DNA of 64,000 nt. Source: Chlorogloeopsis fritschii. GTDB taxonomy: Bacteria; Cyanobacteriota; Cyanobacteriia; Cyanobacteriales; Nostocaceae. The notes beneath the pieces were generated by a model that made no database searches, was not told the DNA's origin, and was given only the letters and a program-made list of their open reading frames with translations. Positions within the stretch are counted from its first letter, which is position 1, and every line of letters begins with the position of its first letter. Location of the stretch: the NCBI RefSeq assembly GCF_043099315.1, contig NZ_CP170746.1; one strand, 5' to 3'. This document shows positions 17,469 through 24,828 of this stretch, piece by piece. The translations under genes and the position numbers were made by a program.

Positions 17469-17777
17469 TTAATCGTGTTCTGTGATAATTACTCTGACTT
17501 TTTTCAGGTAACGTAGAGCAGATTTACAAATTGCTATTGGAGCAGTTTTACCTGAATCCCAAGCATCTTGCTCAAAGCTAGCTAAAAAGGGTTCTTCTGG
17601 TTGAGCAACTTCTGAGCGAAATACTTCAAAGTGAAACCACTCAGAATTTTCCAAATGCCAGACGCTTAGTTCCAAGGCTGCTCTAATGTCGCTTGAATAG
17701 GGGCGTACAGGTAAGGTAAAGCGTTCAGAAACGAGCTGATCTAATTCAGTCAGTGAGTTGAGATGAATAATTTCCAC
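17469..17777 (-). CDS. Conserved hypothetical protein
   Basis: A 102-residue soluble protein that I do not recognise as a named domain. It is rich in aromatic and acidic residues (WHLENSEWFHFEVF; FEQDAWDSGKTAP), with a basic C-terminal helix (SALRYLKKVRVIIT). It lies 26 bp downstream of the short ABC permease gene on the same strand, so it may be the last gene of the lgt-like/permease unit. Confidence 0.55.
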   Translation of the reverse strand: MEIIHLNSLTELDQLVSERFTLPVRPYSSDIRAALELSVWHLENSEWFHFEVFRSEVAQPEEPFLASFEQDAWDSGKTAPIAICKSALRYLKKVRVIITEHD

Positions 17778-17803
17778 GGTTGTTACTCGCTTAGATGAAG
17801 ATT

Positions 17804-18379
17804 TTAAAGTTCAGATTTTTTACCCTCTGGTGCGAGCCGCGAAAGAATATTTCCTGTAACCTCTAGTATTTGATTGAGTAGAAATCCGATGGTGCCGATG
17901 TAAATTATACCTTCAATGAGGCTAGTGTTGTTACCAGACCTATAACTATTCCAAATTAAAAAACCCAATCCTTTCCCAACTGTCAACATTTCTATGCCAA
18001 TTACTGTAAACCAAGCTACCCAGACACCTATTTTTAAAGCATCAAATATACAATTAATTGCAATCCTAAAACTATTACCTTCAATGCGAGATTTTCGCAT
18101 CCCTGTAGCCGTTTTAATAGTTAACGGCCAAATAGCACTTGAGAACACAACCACACTTGTTGCTACTTCTAATTCTCGAAATAATATTAAAGCAAGCGGT
18201 ACCAAAGCTATAGGAGGCATACTATAAGGGATTTGTAAAAAACGCTTACTTATTTGATAAACCACTGGATGAGTTCCAATCAAACTTCCAATTAAAATCC
18301 CTAAAATTGCGGCAGGAATGTAGCCAACAAATAACAATTGCAAGCTAGATAAAAAGTCTAAAAATATACTATGTCCCAT
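17804..18379 (-). CDS. Short ABC transporter permease (NrtB/SsuC-like)
   Basis: A 191-residue membrane protein with about five hydrophobic segments, resembling binding-protein-dependent permeases of the nitrate/sulfonate/taurine group (IPYSMPPIALVPLALILF). Family members are usually 250-280 residues; here the N-terminal part is missing and the EAA loop (GNSFRIAINCIFDALKIGVW) is poorly conserved. No ATPase or binding protein is adjacent. It starts 3 bp after the stop of the Lgt-like gene, so the two are co-translated or co-transcribed. It may be a degenerate permease or a specialised short form. Confidence 0.65.
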   Translation of the reverse strand: MGHSIFLDFLSSLQLLFVGYIPAAILGILIGSLIGTHPVVYQISKRFLQIPYSMPPIALVPLALILFRELEVATSVVVFSSAIWPLTIKTATGMRKSRIEGNSFRIAINCIFDALKIGVWVAWFTVIGIEMLTVGKGLGFLIWNSYRSGNNTSLIEGIIYIGTIGFLLNQILEVTGNILSRLAPEGKKSEL

Positions 18380-18382
18380 GCT

Positions 18383-19123
18383 TTATGCTTTTAATCGTAA
18401 CATCTGAGGAATGCTGCGCCAATAATAAACAATAGCGCATAGACAGGCAATTTGAATTGCACTCATCCCCAAAAAAATACGAAAATCTGGTTTTATAAAA
18501 TCTATCAAAAATCTAAAGATTAAATACAAAATTAAATAAAATTTAAATAAATCCCCTTCTTTGTATTGGTAGTTACTACGAAGACGTATAAATATTAATA
18601 AGAGGATTAAAAATATAATTTCATATAACTGGGTGGGATGGCGAAGAATGCCATCACCAAAATCCACACCCCAAGGTAATGTAGTTGCAATTCCGTAAGT
18701 GCGATCGCTCAATCCGGTAAGAAAACAACCAATGCGTCCAATTGCTGTTCCGACAATGAGTGGATAAACAAATACATCACCTGTAGAGCGATTGATACCA
18801 ATAATTTTTTGAGTAATTTCTACACTAATTACCGCACCTAATAGCGCTCCTACTATTGTTTTTCCTTGCAGAGATAGTAATAAAAAAAGCTGGGAATGTT
18901 GCCACAATAAATCAATATGTTGTAGTAAAACTAGTACTTTGGTACCAACAAGTGCACCGAGCAATCCAGCCACAATAATAAAAGTTCGTTGCGCTGGTGT
19001 AATAAAATCATTACGGACATTACGCAATATCAAAATTAACGCTACAGTATAAGCCAAAGATTCAAATAAAATATGCGGGTGAATTCGCAAAGATCCCAAA
19101 TAAAAATAAACTGGAAATGTCAT
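18383..19123 (-). CDS. lgt: Prolipoprotein diacylglyceryl transferase-like membrane protein
   Basis: A 246-residue polytopic membrane protein of the Lgt family, which transfers diacylglyceryl from phosphatidylglycerol to the lipobox cysteine of prolipoproteins. The Lgt signature is present as AIGRIGCFLTGLSDRTYG, followed by the region ILRHPTQLYE. Six or seven membrane segments are evident. It is shorter than typical Lgt (about 270-300 residues) and its context with a short ABC permease is unusual. It may be a second Lgt paralogue with a different substrate, so the symbol gives family rather than proven function. Confidence 0.75.
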   Translation of the reverse strand: MTFPVYFYLGSLRIHPHILFESLAYTVALILILRNVRNDFITPAQRTFIIVAGLLGALVGTKVLVLLQHIDLLWQHSQLFLLLSLQGKTIVGALLGAVISVEITQKIIGINRSTGDVFVYPLIVGTAIGRIGCFLTGLSDRTYGIATTLPWGVDFGDGILRHPTQLYEIIFLILLLIFIRLRSNYQYKEGDLFKFYLILYLIFRFLIDFIKPDFRIFLGMSAIQIACLCAIVYYWRSIPQMLRLKA

Positions 19124-19144
19124 TTTTTGGTGGTTAGTAGTTAG

Positions 19145-19384
19145 TGGTTAGTAGGGGAGCCAGTGCGGTGGTGAGCCAGCACTGCGGGAGGGTAACACGA
19201 GCGCAGGTGACTGGCGAAAGGGTTCCCCGGCATAAAGGAGCCAGTGCGTTGCGGAGCCAGTGCGGTGGACGGGTTCCCCGGCATAAAGCAACTGGCGTCG
19301 GGTTAAGCGCGTTGTAGCACCTGGCGTCACCTGGCGTCGGGTTCCCCCCGTTGAAGCGACTGGCGTCAACTGGCGTCAACTGGC
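19145..19384. repeat. GC-rich repeat island
   Basis: This island is a mosaic of the words GGAGCCAGTGCG, GGTTCCCCGGCATAAAG (twice) and CTGGCGTCGGGTT, ending in four copies of ACTGGCGTC-type units. The reverse complements of the same words make up the island at 58.2-58.6 kb. Open frames through it are low-complexity and have no family match. Confidence 0.75.
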
Positions 19385-19444
19385 GTGCGGGTTTATATAG
19401 ATATTTCGTCATTTTTGAGAGATTTTGTTAGAACCCGCCCGTAC
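19385..19444. repeat. 60-bp hairpin element, copy 2
   Basis: The ends GTGCGGGTTT and GAACCCGCCCGTAC enclose an AT-rich centre with ATATTTCGTCAT, which recurs in the copy at 63.1 kb. It abuts the GC-rich island, as do the copies at 58.1 and 63.1 kb. Confidence 0.7.
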
Positions 19445-19694
19445 AGTAGTTAGTAGTCTATATTATTGATTTTGATAAGTAGCCTCATGAACTGCATACA
19501 CCAAAACGCATGAAAAAGGTTTCTTTCCCAACACCCGACACCCTGTGAAGCGTAAAGACGCACTCACTGTTACAGTTATTAGGTATGATGGCATCGATCG
19601 CACTCGCAGCGATCGGCAAATCTGTCCCGATTATCGTGTTAAACACAGCACTCTTTGACTGCTTGCTCAAACTACATCCCTCAAGAGGCTCGTG

Positions 19695-21110
19695 ATGACA
19701 ACTCTTCATTCAGACGCACTTGTATTTTTTGGGGCGACAGGCGATCTTGCCTACAAGAAAATTTTTCCCAGCCTTCAGGCAATGGTACGACGTGGTAATC
19801 TTAATATTCCGGTAATTGGGGTTGCCGGGCGATCTTGGACAACAGATCAACTCAGGGAACGAGCGCGTGATAGCCTAGAACATCATGGTGGTGTAAATCA
19901 AGCAGCATTTGAGAAACTTTCTTCACTGCTCCAGTACGTTTCTGGTGACTACAACAAACCAGAAACTTACGAAAAGTTACGTCAAGCCCTGGGCGATGCT
20001 ACTTGTCCCCTCTACTACTTAGCAATTCCGCCCAGCCTGTTTGCACAAGTAGTGGAAGGATTAGGTAAGTCAGGTTGTGCTAAAAATGCCCGCGTCGTAA
20101 TTGAAAAACCATTTGGACGAGATTTAGAATCAGCACGCGAGTTAAACCAAATTCTCGGCTCGGTTTTTCCCGAATCATCTATCTATCGGATCGATCACTA
20201 TCTCGGCAAAGAACCACTGCTGAACTTGCTTTATTTTCGATTTGCCAACTCCTTTTTAGAACCTATTTGGAATCGCAACTACGTCGAAAGCGTGCAGATT
20301 GTCATGGCAGAGAACTTTGGCATTCAAGGACGGGGAAAGTTCTATGATGAAACAGGCGCAATTCGAGATGTGGTGCAAAACCATATGCTGCAAGTGCTAG
20401 CTTCAGTTTGCATGGATGCCCCCGCCAGTACGGCACCTGATGCAATCCGAGATGAAAAAGTGCGGATTCTCAAAGCATTGCGATCGCTTGAACCCAACGA
20501 CATAATTCGCGGGCAATTTCAGGGTTATCGCCATGAGGAGGGTGTAGCTACTGACTCCCAAGTAGAAACCTTTGCTGCCGTTCGTTTATTTATTGATACC
20601 TGGCGATGGTCAGGAGTTCCCATTTACATTAGAGCCGGGAAGAAATTGCCTGTCAAGACTACTGAGGTGATGGTTAAGCTCAAGTGTCCACCTCTAGATG
20701 TGTTTAAGGAGGGAGGAAAAGAAAACACCAATTATGTTCGTTTTCTATTAGATCCGGAGGTAATCGTGGGATTGGGCGCTCGCACTAAAATCCCAGGAGA
20801 AGCCATGATCGGATCTGCGGTGGAACTGTTGGCGTTTTATGGAGGTGGCGACGAGATGGAACCTTATGAGCGTCTATTGGGTGATGCGATGCGGGGCGAT
20901 CCGACTTTGTTTGTCAGAGAGGATACCGTAGAAGAGGAATGGCGAATAGTTCAGCCAATTCTCGATAACGTCACACCCGTTTACGAGTACGAACCGAATA
21001 CCTGGGGCCACCAGAAGCAGATAAACTGTTGTTGGCAGGCGATCGCTGGTACAATCCATTGCCAAGGGAGTAGTATGTTGGCTTATTTAGGAGCGCGATC
21101 GCTGCTATAA
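19695..21110 (+). CDS. zwf: Glucose-6-phosphate 1-dehydrogenase paralogue, frameshifted C-terminus
   Basis: A 471-residue enzyme of the G6PDH family, which oxidises glucose 6-phosphate with NADP+ in the oxidative pentose phosphate pathway. The N-terminus has the nucleotide-binding FFGATGDLAYKK, and the substrate/catalytic motif RIDHYLGKEP lies near residue 175. ATG at 19695 is preferred to the adjoining GTG at 19692. The last 35 codons are out of frame. Shifting by one base after the G-run at 21004-21007 restores a normal family ending, WGPPEADKLLLAGDRW and NPLPRE, with a stop at 21071-21073. opcA is not adjacent, unlike at the usual cyanobacterial zwf locus, so this is probably a second isoenzyme. 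Confidence 0.88.
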   Translation: MTTLHSDALVFFGATGDLAYKKIFPSLQAMVRRGNLNIPVIGVAGRSWTTDQLRERARDSLEHHGGVNQAAFEKLSSLLQYVSGDYNKPETYEKLRQALGDATCPLYYLAIPPSLFAQVVEGLGKSGCAKNARVVIEKPFGRDLESARELNQILGSVFPESSIYRIDHYLGKEPLLNLLYFRFANSFLEPIWNRNYVESVQIVMAENFGIQGRGKFYDETGAIRDVVQNHMLQVLASVCMDAPASTAPDAIRDEKVRILKALRSLEPNDIIRGQFQGYRHEEGVATDSQVETFAAVRLFIDTWRWSGVPIYIRAGKKLPVKTTEVMVKLKCPPLDVFKEGGKENTNYVRFLLDPEVIVGLGARTKIPGEAMIGSAVELLAFYGGGDEMEPYERLLGDAMRGDPTLFVREDTVEEEWRIVQPILDNVTPVYEYEPNTWGHQKQINCCWQAIAGTIHCQGSSMLAYLGARSLL

Positions 21111-21250
21111 ATGCGCAATTTACTGAAATGAGAAAGCAAACAGGTAAATTGAGAAAGTAATATACCTTTTTGCTGATTAGCTCAACTTAATTTACTCATT
21201 GCCCATGCGACTATCTAAGTAAACTGGGAATGTTATTTGCTTGTAGTTAG

Positions 21251-21492
21251 TAATTGGCAGATACCTTAACATGAGACTAGACACCACAACAATCAATAAG
21301 TAGAGGTATCAATGGATGCTTTAGTGGAAAAACTAGAAACGAAACTGCACCAGTGGCAGCCTGATGTTGCTGAACAGGTGCGCCAATACGTAGCAGAAAT
21401 AATCGATCTGGCAGATCAAGATGCGCTAGATATTCTGCGTTCAAGAATTGTTGAGCAAGAAGTATTGGATTTGTTGGATGAACCCGAAACCC
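21251..21492. repeat. Direct repeat of about 240 bp, left copy
   Basis: This segment begins TAATTGGCAGATACC. It contains the promoter side and nearly all of the antitoxin gene and recurs at 22874-23113 with scattered substitutions and a one-base length difference upstream of the gene. The copy here continues into an intact toxin gene. Confidence 0.85.
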
Positions 21493-21497
21493 GGTGA
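21312..21497 (+). CDS. Putative type II antitoxin, MazE-like partner
   Basis: A 61-residue, acidic, helical protein. I do not recognise a DNA-binding fold with certainty, but its position calls it an antitoxin: it precedes and overlaps by 20 bp a MazF/PemK-family toxin gene. The ending EVLDLLDEPE is kept in the second copy at 22934. The upstream sequence TAGAGGTATCA gives a plausible ribosome site 8-10 bp before the ATG. Confidence 0.7.
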   Translation: MDALVEKLETKLHQWQPDVAEQVRQYVAEIIDLADQDALDILRSRIVEQEVLDLLDEPETR

Positions 21498-21837
21498 AGT
21501 ATGGCTTGTTGATCTGGGGTTAGCGGCGAAAATGCGACCAGTTGTAATTATATCCCGCTACGATCCAAATCCACCACGAGCTTTGGTTATTTATGTACCA
21601 GTTACGACGCAGTATCGAGGTAGTGCATACGAGGTTGTACTGCCCAAGTTCCCGTTTTTGCAGGAGGGATCTGTAGCTAACGTACAAGGTTTGGGTTCTA
21701 TACCAAGTGTGAGACTTGAGCGTAAACTGGGTGAGCTTTCGGATGAAGTAATGTTCAACATCAAACAAGCTCTAGTATTTGCATTAGATTTAGAGGTTGA
21801 TATACAACAGGATGGCTCACCTGACGCAGATGCTTAG
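21478..21837 (+). CDS. MazF/PemK-family endoribonuclease toxin
   Basis: A 119-residue protein of the MazF/PemK/CcdB fold, which cuts mRNA at specific sequences. Typical marks are the opening PKPGEVWLVDLG, the strand AKMRPVVIIS, VYVPVTTQYRG-like spacing (VIYVPVTTQYRG), and RLERKLGELSDEVM at the C-terminus. ATG at 21478 is chosen because it starts right before the PKPGEVW motif; it overlaps the antitoxin frame by 20 bp, which suggests translational coupling. A second, destroyed copy begins at 23100. Confidence 0.85.
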   Translation: MNPKPGEVWLVDLGLAAKMRPVVIISRYDPNPPRALVIYVPVTTQYRGSAYEVVLPKFPFLQEGSVANVQGLGSIPSVRLERKLGELSDEVMFNIKQALVFALDLEVDIQQDGSPDADA

Positions 21838-21935
21838 TATTTATAGGCTACTGACTGCACTAAGAACCACTGGGAATTTAGGATGGTGCGGCGCTTGGCG
21901 ACAACACACTCTACAACTAACCGCGACTGAAAAGT

Positions 21936-22337
21936 TTACGATCCAGAAATCCAAGTCTCTCGCGGTTCTCCCTGAATCAACTGTACAGTTCCAAACCTTT
22001 CCTCAAGTTGGCGCGGTAGAGTGTGTATGCCAAAGATGTAAACGCAAACCTCTTCCGGTTGAGTTGTCAAAACACGAACTTTGGCTTCGTTATCTTGTAA
22101 ACGCTCTATGAGAATAGATGCACAAATTTCAACATCTTCAGGAATCTCATATGCTTCCTTTGAAAAGGTAAACTTCTTCTCCAAACTATTTGCAATTTGG
22201 TCAATAACTTTTTGTTCAGGCAACGAATTAGTGAAACGATAGATGTATGTTCGGCAGCATTTTCCATCTTCTAGCTGCTCTAACTGAGGGATATTTATCA
22301 ACCTGATCTGACTCGCGTCATACTTCATTTCGTTCAC
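21936..22337 (-). CDS. Hypothetical protein
   Basis: A 133-residue protein without a domain I recognise. It starts with GTG at 22337; an internal ATG three codons later is an alternative. It looks like a mixed alpha/beta soluble protein with two cysteines early (DGKCCRTYIYRF) and a C-terminal VYIFGIHTLPRQLEERF. It lies between an intact MazF-type toxin and a broken PIN gene, so its neighbourhood is accessory. Confidence 0.4.
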   Translation of the reverse strand: MNEMKYDASQIRLINIPQLEQLEDGKCCRTYIYRFTNSLPEQKVIDQIANSLEKKFTFSKEAYEIPEDVEICASILIERLQDNEAKVRVLTTQPEEVCVYIFGIHTLPRQLEERFGTVQLIQGEPRETWISGS

Positions 22338-22429
22338 CAGTAACCTGAAAGTACCATCCTATGAATAACTTACTTAGAATTTCATGAAGAATTGTATAAC
22401 CAGCATCAATACCTGGTCTAACTCTGCGA

Positions 22430-22876
22430 CTAATTGCCAGCGATATTCTGCCACAAATCTGCCGGAACAAAGCGGGACAAATGCCCAACATTGGTCGTTG
22501 CAATCACTACATTGGAAACACAAAGTGTTATTGCCTGTGCTGCAAGGATCATATCGCCATCAATAGCCTTATCATCTGCTGTTGGTTGTCCCTGCTGCCG
22601 TGCTTGTGCCCAAAATATCGCAGCTTGTCGCATGGTTGCTGTTGCGATGGGAAGATACTCCAAAAATTCAATCAGCGTATCTAATCGAGCAATTCCTTTA
22701 ACCCTATTTGCACGCAATAACTCACGACGGACTTCATAATCGGCAATTTCAGGAACAATGATTCGATGATCTCCCGAAATCAATGTCTGAAGCCATTGAG
22801 CACAAGCGGTACTTTGAAGCGATCGCTTGAAATTAGTTACCAGTCCAAGTAGCCCCGAATCAAGTAAAACTGGTAA
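22430..22876 (-). pseudogene. PIN-domain (VapC-like) protein lacking its start codon
   Basis: The frame reads PVLLDSGLLGLVTN at its beginning, where the first catalytic aspartate of PIN nucleases sits, and continues to DGDMILAAQA and TNVGHLSRFVP, the later acidic and Asn motifs. An in-frame stop (22877-22879) comes one codon before the proline, and the codon in the expected start position is TTA. The break coincides with the edge of the 240-bp direct repeat at 22874. The first in-frame alternative start, TTG at 22783, would omit the catalytic aspartate. The gene is therefore beheaded and probably inactive as a nuclease. Confidence 0.7.
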
Positions 22877-23113
22877 TTAGCGGATACCTTAACATGAGAC
22901 TAGACACCACAACAATCAATAGTAGAGGTATCAATGAATGCTTTAGTGGAAAAACTAGACACAAAATTGCGTCAGTGGCAGCCCGATGTTGCTGAACAGA
23001 TGCGCCAATACATAGCAGAAATCATCGATCTGGCAGATCGAGATGCGCTAGATGTTCTGCGTTCAAGAATTGTTGAGCAAGAAGTATTGGACTTGTTGGA
23101 TGAACCCGAAACC
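22874..23113. repeat. Direct repeat of about 240 bp, right copy
   Basis: Second copy of the 21251-21492 segment. Its left end lies on the start codon position of the PIN gene. Its right end meets a small palindromic element at 23115, seven codons into the would-be toxin gene. Confidence 0.85.
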
Positions 23114-23119
23114 TTGTAG
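22934..23119 (+). CDS. Orphan antitoxin, duplicate of 21312-21497
   Basis: A 61-residue protein nearly identical to the antitoxin at 21312, with about ten conservative changes such as VRQYVAEI to MRQYIAEI. The overlapping toxin frame starts (ATG at 23100, reading MNPKPC) but runs straight into an inserted palindromic element, so no toxin is made from this copy. The intact antitoxin could still neutralise the toxin of the first copy. Confidence 0.7.
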   Translation: MNALVEKLDTKLRQWQPDVAEQMRQYIAEIIDLADRDALDVLRSRIVEQEVLDLLDEPETL

Positions 23120-23168
23120 AGATGCGTACACCGCAGGGGTTCCCGGAGGGTAATTTCTCATCTCTACA
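23115..23168. repeat. Small palindromic element inside a toxin remnant
   Basis: Perfect 10-bp inverted ends, TGTAGAGATG (23115-23124) and CATCTCTACA (23159-23168), enclose a GC-rich centre. TGTAGAGA-ended elements are a common dispersed type in cyanobacterial spacers. It replaces the body of the duplicated mazF-like gene. Confidence 0.65.
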
Positions 23169-23262
23169 TTTTTCGGAGATGTCTAGTAAATAACAGCGAA
23201 AATAATCCAACTCTAAAATAGAGACAAAAAGCTTACGCCCTGTGCCTCTTGCCTTCTCATCC

Positions 23263-23838
23263 CTACTTTCCCATGTTCCGCTTCATCTGTTCCAACTCAG
23301 CCTCTGTTTCCCAACGCCGGAATTTCTCCTCTAGGGGATCGTAGCCACTATAATCGGTTTGGGGTTGATTCCACCAACCAGAAGTTTCTAAGCGTTGCTG
23401 GGCTTGGGCTTGGGCACGGGCTGTCTGGGCTTCGGTGGCTTTTGCTTGTACTTCCTGTCGCCGTTGTTGAATTTTTCGCAGTAAATCTTGTGCTTGGCTG
23501 ATGCGTTCCTTCAACCCTTGCATATGTCCCCAAAGCTGATTGCCTTGGCGTAACAGTGCGGCTTCTCGCTCACCTGCCGCCGCCGCTAAATCTTGTCTGT
23601 TATTTGCTTTGGCTTTTTGGACGCGAATGTGCCACTTTTGGATTTCTTGAGCAGTGGAGAGAATTTCTTCTTGCAATCGCTTCTCTTGCAATTGCAAATC
23701 TGCAATCAGCTTTAAAGTGTCTTCTTCTTGCTCGCGTAGTTGTTCTAACAACGCTTCTAGCTCCAAATGCGGATTGCTTCGCAAGAATTCTTCTAAACGA
23801 TTTTCTAGAAACCGACTCAAATCATCAAATAAGCCCAC
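23263..23838 (-). CDS. TIGR04376-type coiled-coil protein
   Basis: A 191-residue, almost wholly helical protein resembling the cyanobacterial family TIGR04376, distantly PspA-like. I chose the GTG at 23838 because the family begins with GLFDDLSRFLENRLEEFL; an ATG nine codons upstream would add residues not typical of it. A long coiled coil runs from about 40 to 160 (KLIADLQLQEKRLQEEIL; RQEVQAKATEAQTARAQAQA). The tail YDPLEEKFRRWETEAELEQM is conserved-looking. Function is unknown; membrane-surface binding is an inference from the PspA resemblance. Confidence 0.7.
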   Translation of the reverse strand: MGLFDDLSRFLENRLEEFLRSNPHLELEALLEQLREQEEDTLKLIADLQLQEKRLQEEILSTAQEIQKWHIRVQKAKANNRQDLAAAAGEREAALLRQGNQLWGHMQGLKERISQAQDLLRKIQQRRQEVQAKATEAQTARAQAQAQQRLETSGWWNQPQTDYSGYDPLEEKFRRWETEAELEQMKRNMGK

Positions 23839-24071
23839 TGCCAGAACTCCAGTCAGGTATCTCACTTTATTGTAGTCGTTATTATCCTAGCCCAAACCTA
23901 CTCAGGTGATTATTTTTCTCTCAATGCCAAAGTTCTCTCTCTAGGTTGAAGTTTTCAACCATTAGTGATTTTTATCGTTTGATTAAAAAAGTGGCTTTTA
24001 GATGGAGCGATCGCAAAAGTCAACATCTCTTTTAAATGAGTGGAAAAATACAATCACTTTGGCATAACATT

Positions 24072-24587
24072 ATGAATTATCTTGTTGCAGTTTTACCAGA
24101 TAGAATCAAAGCCGAAGAAGCCTACTCTGCTTTAGAAAAAGAAGGTTTACCTACAAACCAAGTAGATATATTAGGTCAAGGCTACAAAAGTGCAGATGAA
24201 TATGGGTTAATAAACCCCAATTTACAAGCGAAAAAAGGAGCAAAACGCCTTTCAATCTGGCTAATTCCCTTTGGTTTTATAGCTGGTTATGCCTTTAACG
24301 TTTTAACAGGCATTGAAATATTTCCTATTGGCAGCTTTGGCAATCATATTTTCGGTGGAATTTTAGGAGGTGCTGCTGGTGCATTGGGTGCATACTTAGT
24401 TGGTGGTGGAGTTGGTTTAACTGTTGGTAGTGGAGATGCTCTGCCTTACCGCAACCGTTTGAATGAGGGCAAATATCTAATTGTTGTTAGAGGTACTGAA
24501 GAATTAACTCGTCAGGCAACCCGAATTTTGCGTCAATTTGAGCCGGAGAATTTGCAAGGCTATGTTGAACAAACAGGGACAGCGTAA
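24072..24587 (+). CDS. Glycine-rich membrane protein, stress-protein-17M-like
   Basis: A 171-residue protein. I place the start at ATG 24072 (MNYLVAVLPDRIKAEEAYSA); an in-frame ATG at 24036 would add 12 residues. An N-terminal alpha/beta portion (about 1-60) resembles proteins that begin with a value-plus-helix pattern such as general stress protein 17M. A double hydrophobic Gly-rich hairpin follows (FGGILGGAAGALGAYLVGGG), and a C-terminal strand-helix (KYLIVVRGTEELTRQATRIL) repeats the first fold. No enzymatic motif is visible. It probably sits in a membrane. Confidence 0.6.
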   Translation: MNYLVAVLPDRIKAEEAYSALEKEGLPTNQVDILGQGYKSADEYGLINPNLQAKKGAKRLSIWLIPFGFIAGYAFNVLTGIEIFPIGSFGNHIFGGILGGAAGALGAYLVGGGVGLTVGSGDALPYRNRLNEGKYLIVVRGTEELTRQATRILRQFEPENLQGYVEQTGTA

Positions 24588-24605
24588 ATGAATCAATTCG
24601 TAATT

Positions 24606-24733
24606 CGTAATTACTACATTACGAATTACGGATAAATTAAAATGGCAAGCAAAAATCATATTTTAAAAATCGACCACAGATAGACACAGATAAACACAGA
24701 TAAATCATCTGTGTCCATCTGTGTTTATCTGTG
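24606..24733. repeat. Two inverted-repeat clusters
   Basis: A first palindrome is built on CGTAATTCGTAAT and ATTACGAATTACG (about 24599-24631). A second, 24675-24733, pairs three tandem CACAGAT units with three ATCTGTG units, so it can fold in several registers. It lies between two convergent genes and could act as a bidirectional terminator, but lacks a T-run. Confidence 0.65.
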
Positions 24734-24828
24734 TTCGTTATCACCTAAAATTTGAATTTTGCAATCAATCTATTTCTATTACTTGGTGCAATTCAAGGTG
24801 AGTTCGACTAATTCACATTTAACGCCAA

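Noticed and set aside
19134..19412. Minus-strand frames in the 19-kb island
   Set aside because: They are translations of the repeated ACTGGCGTC and GGTTCCCCGG words, mirrored in the 58-kb island.
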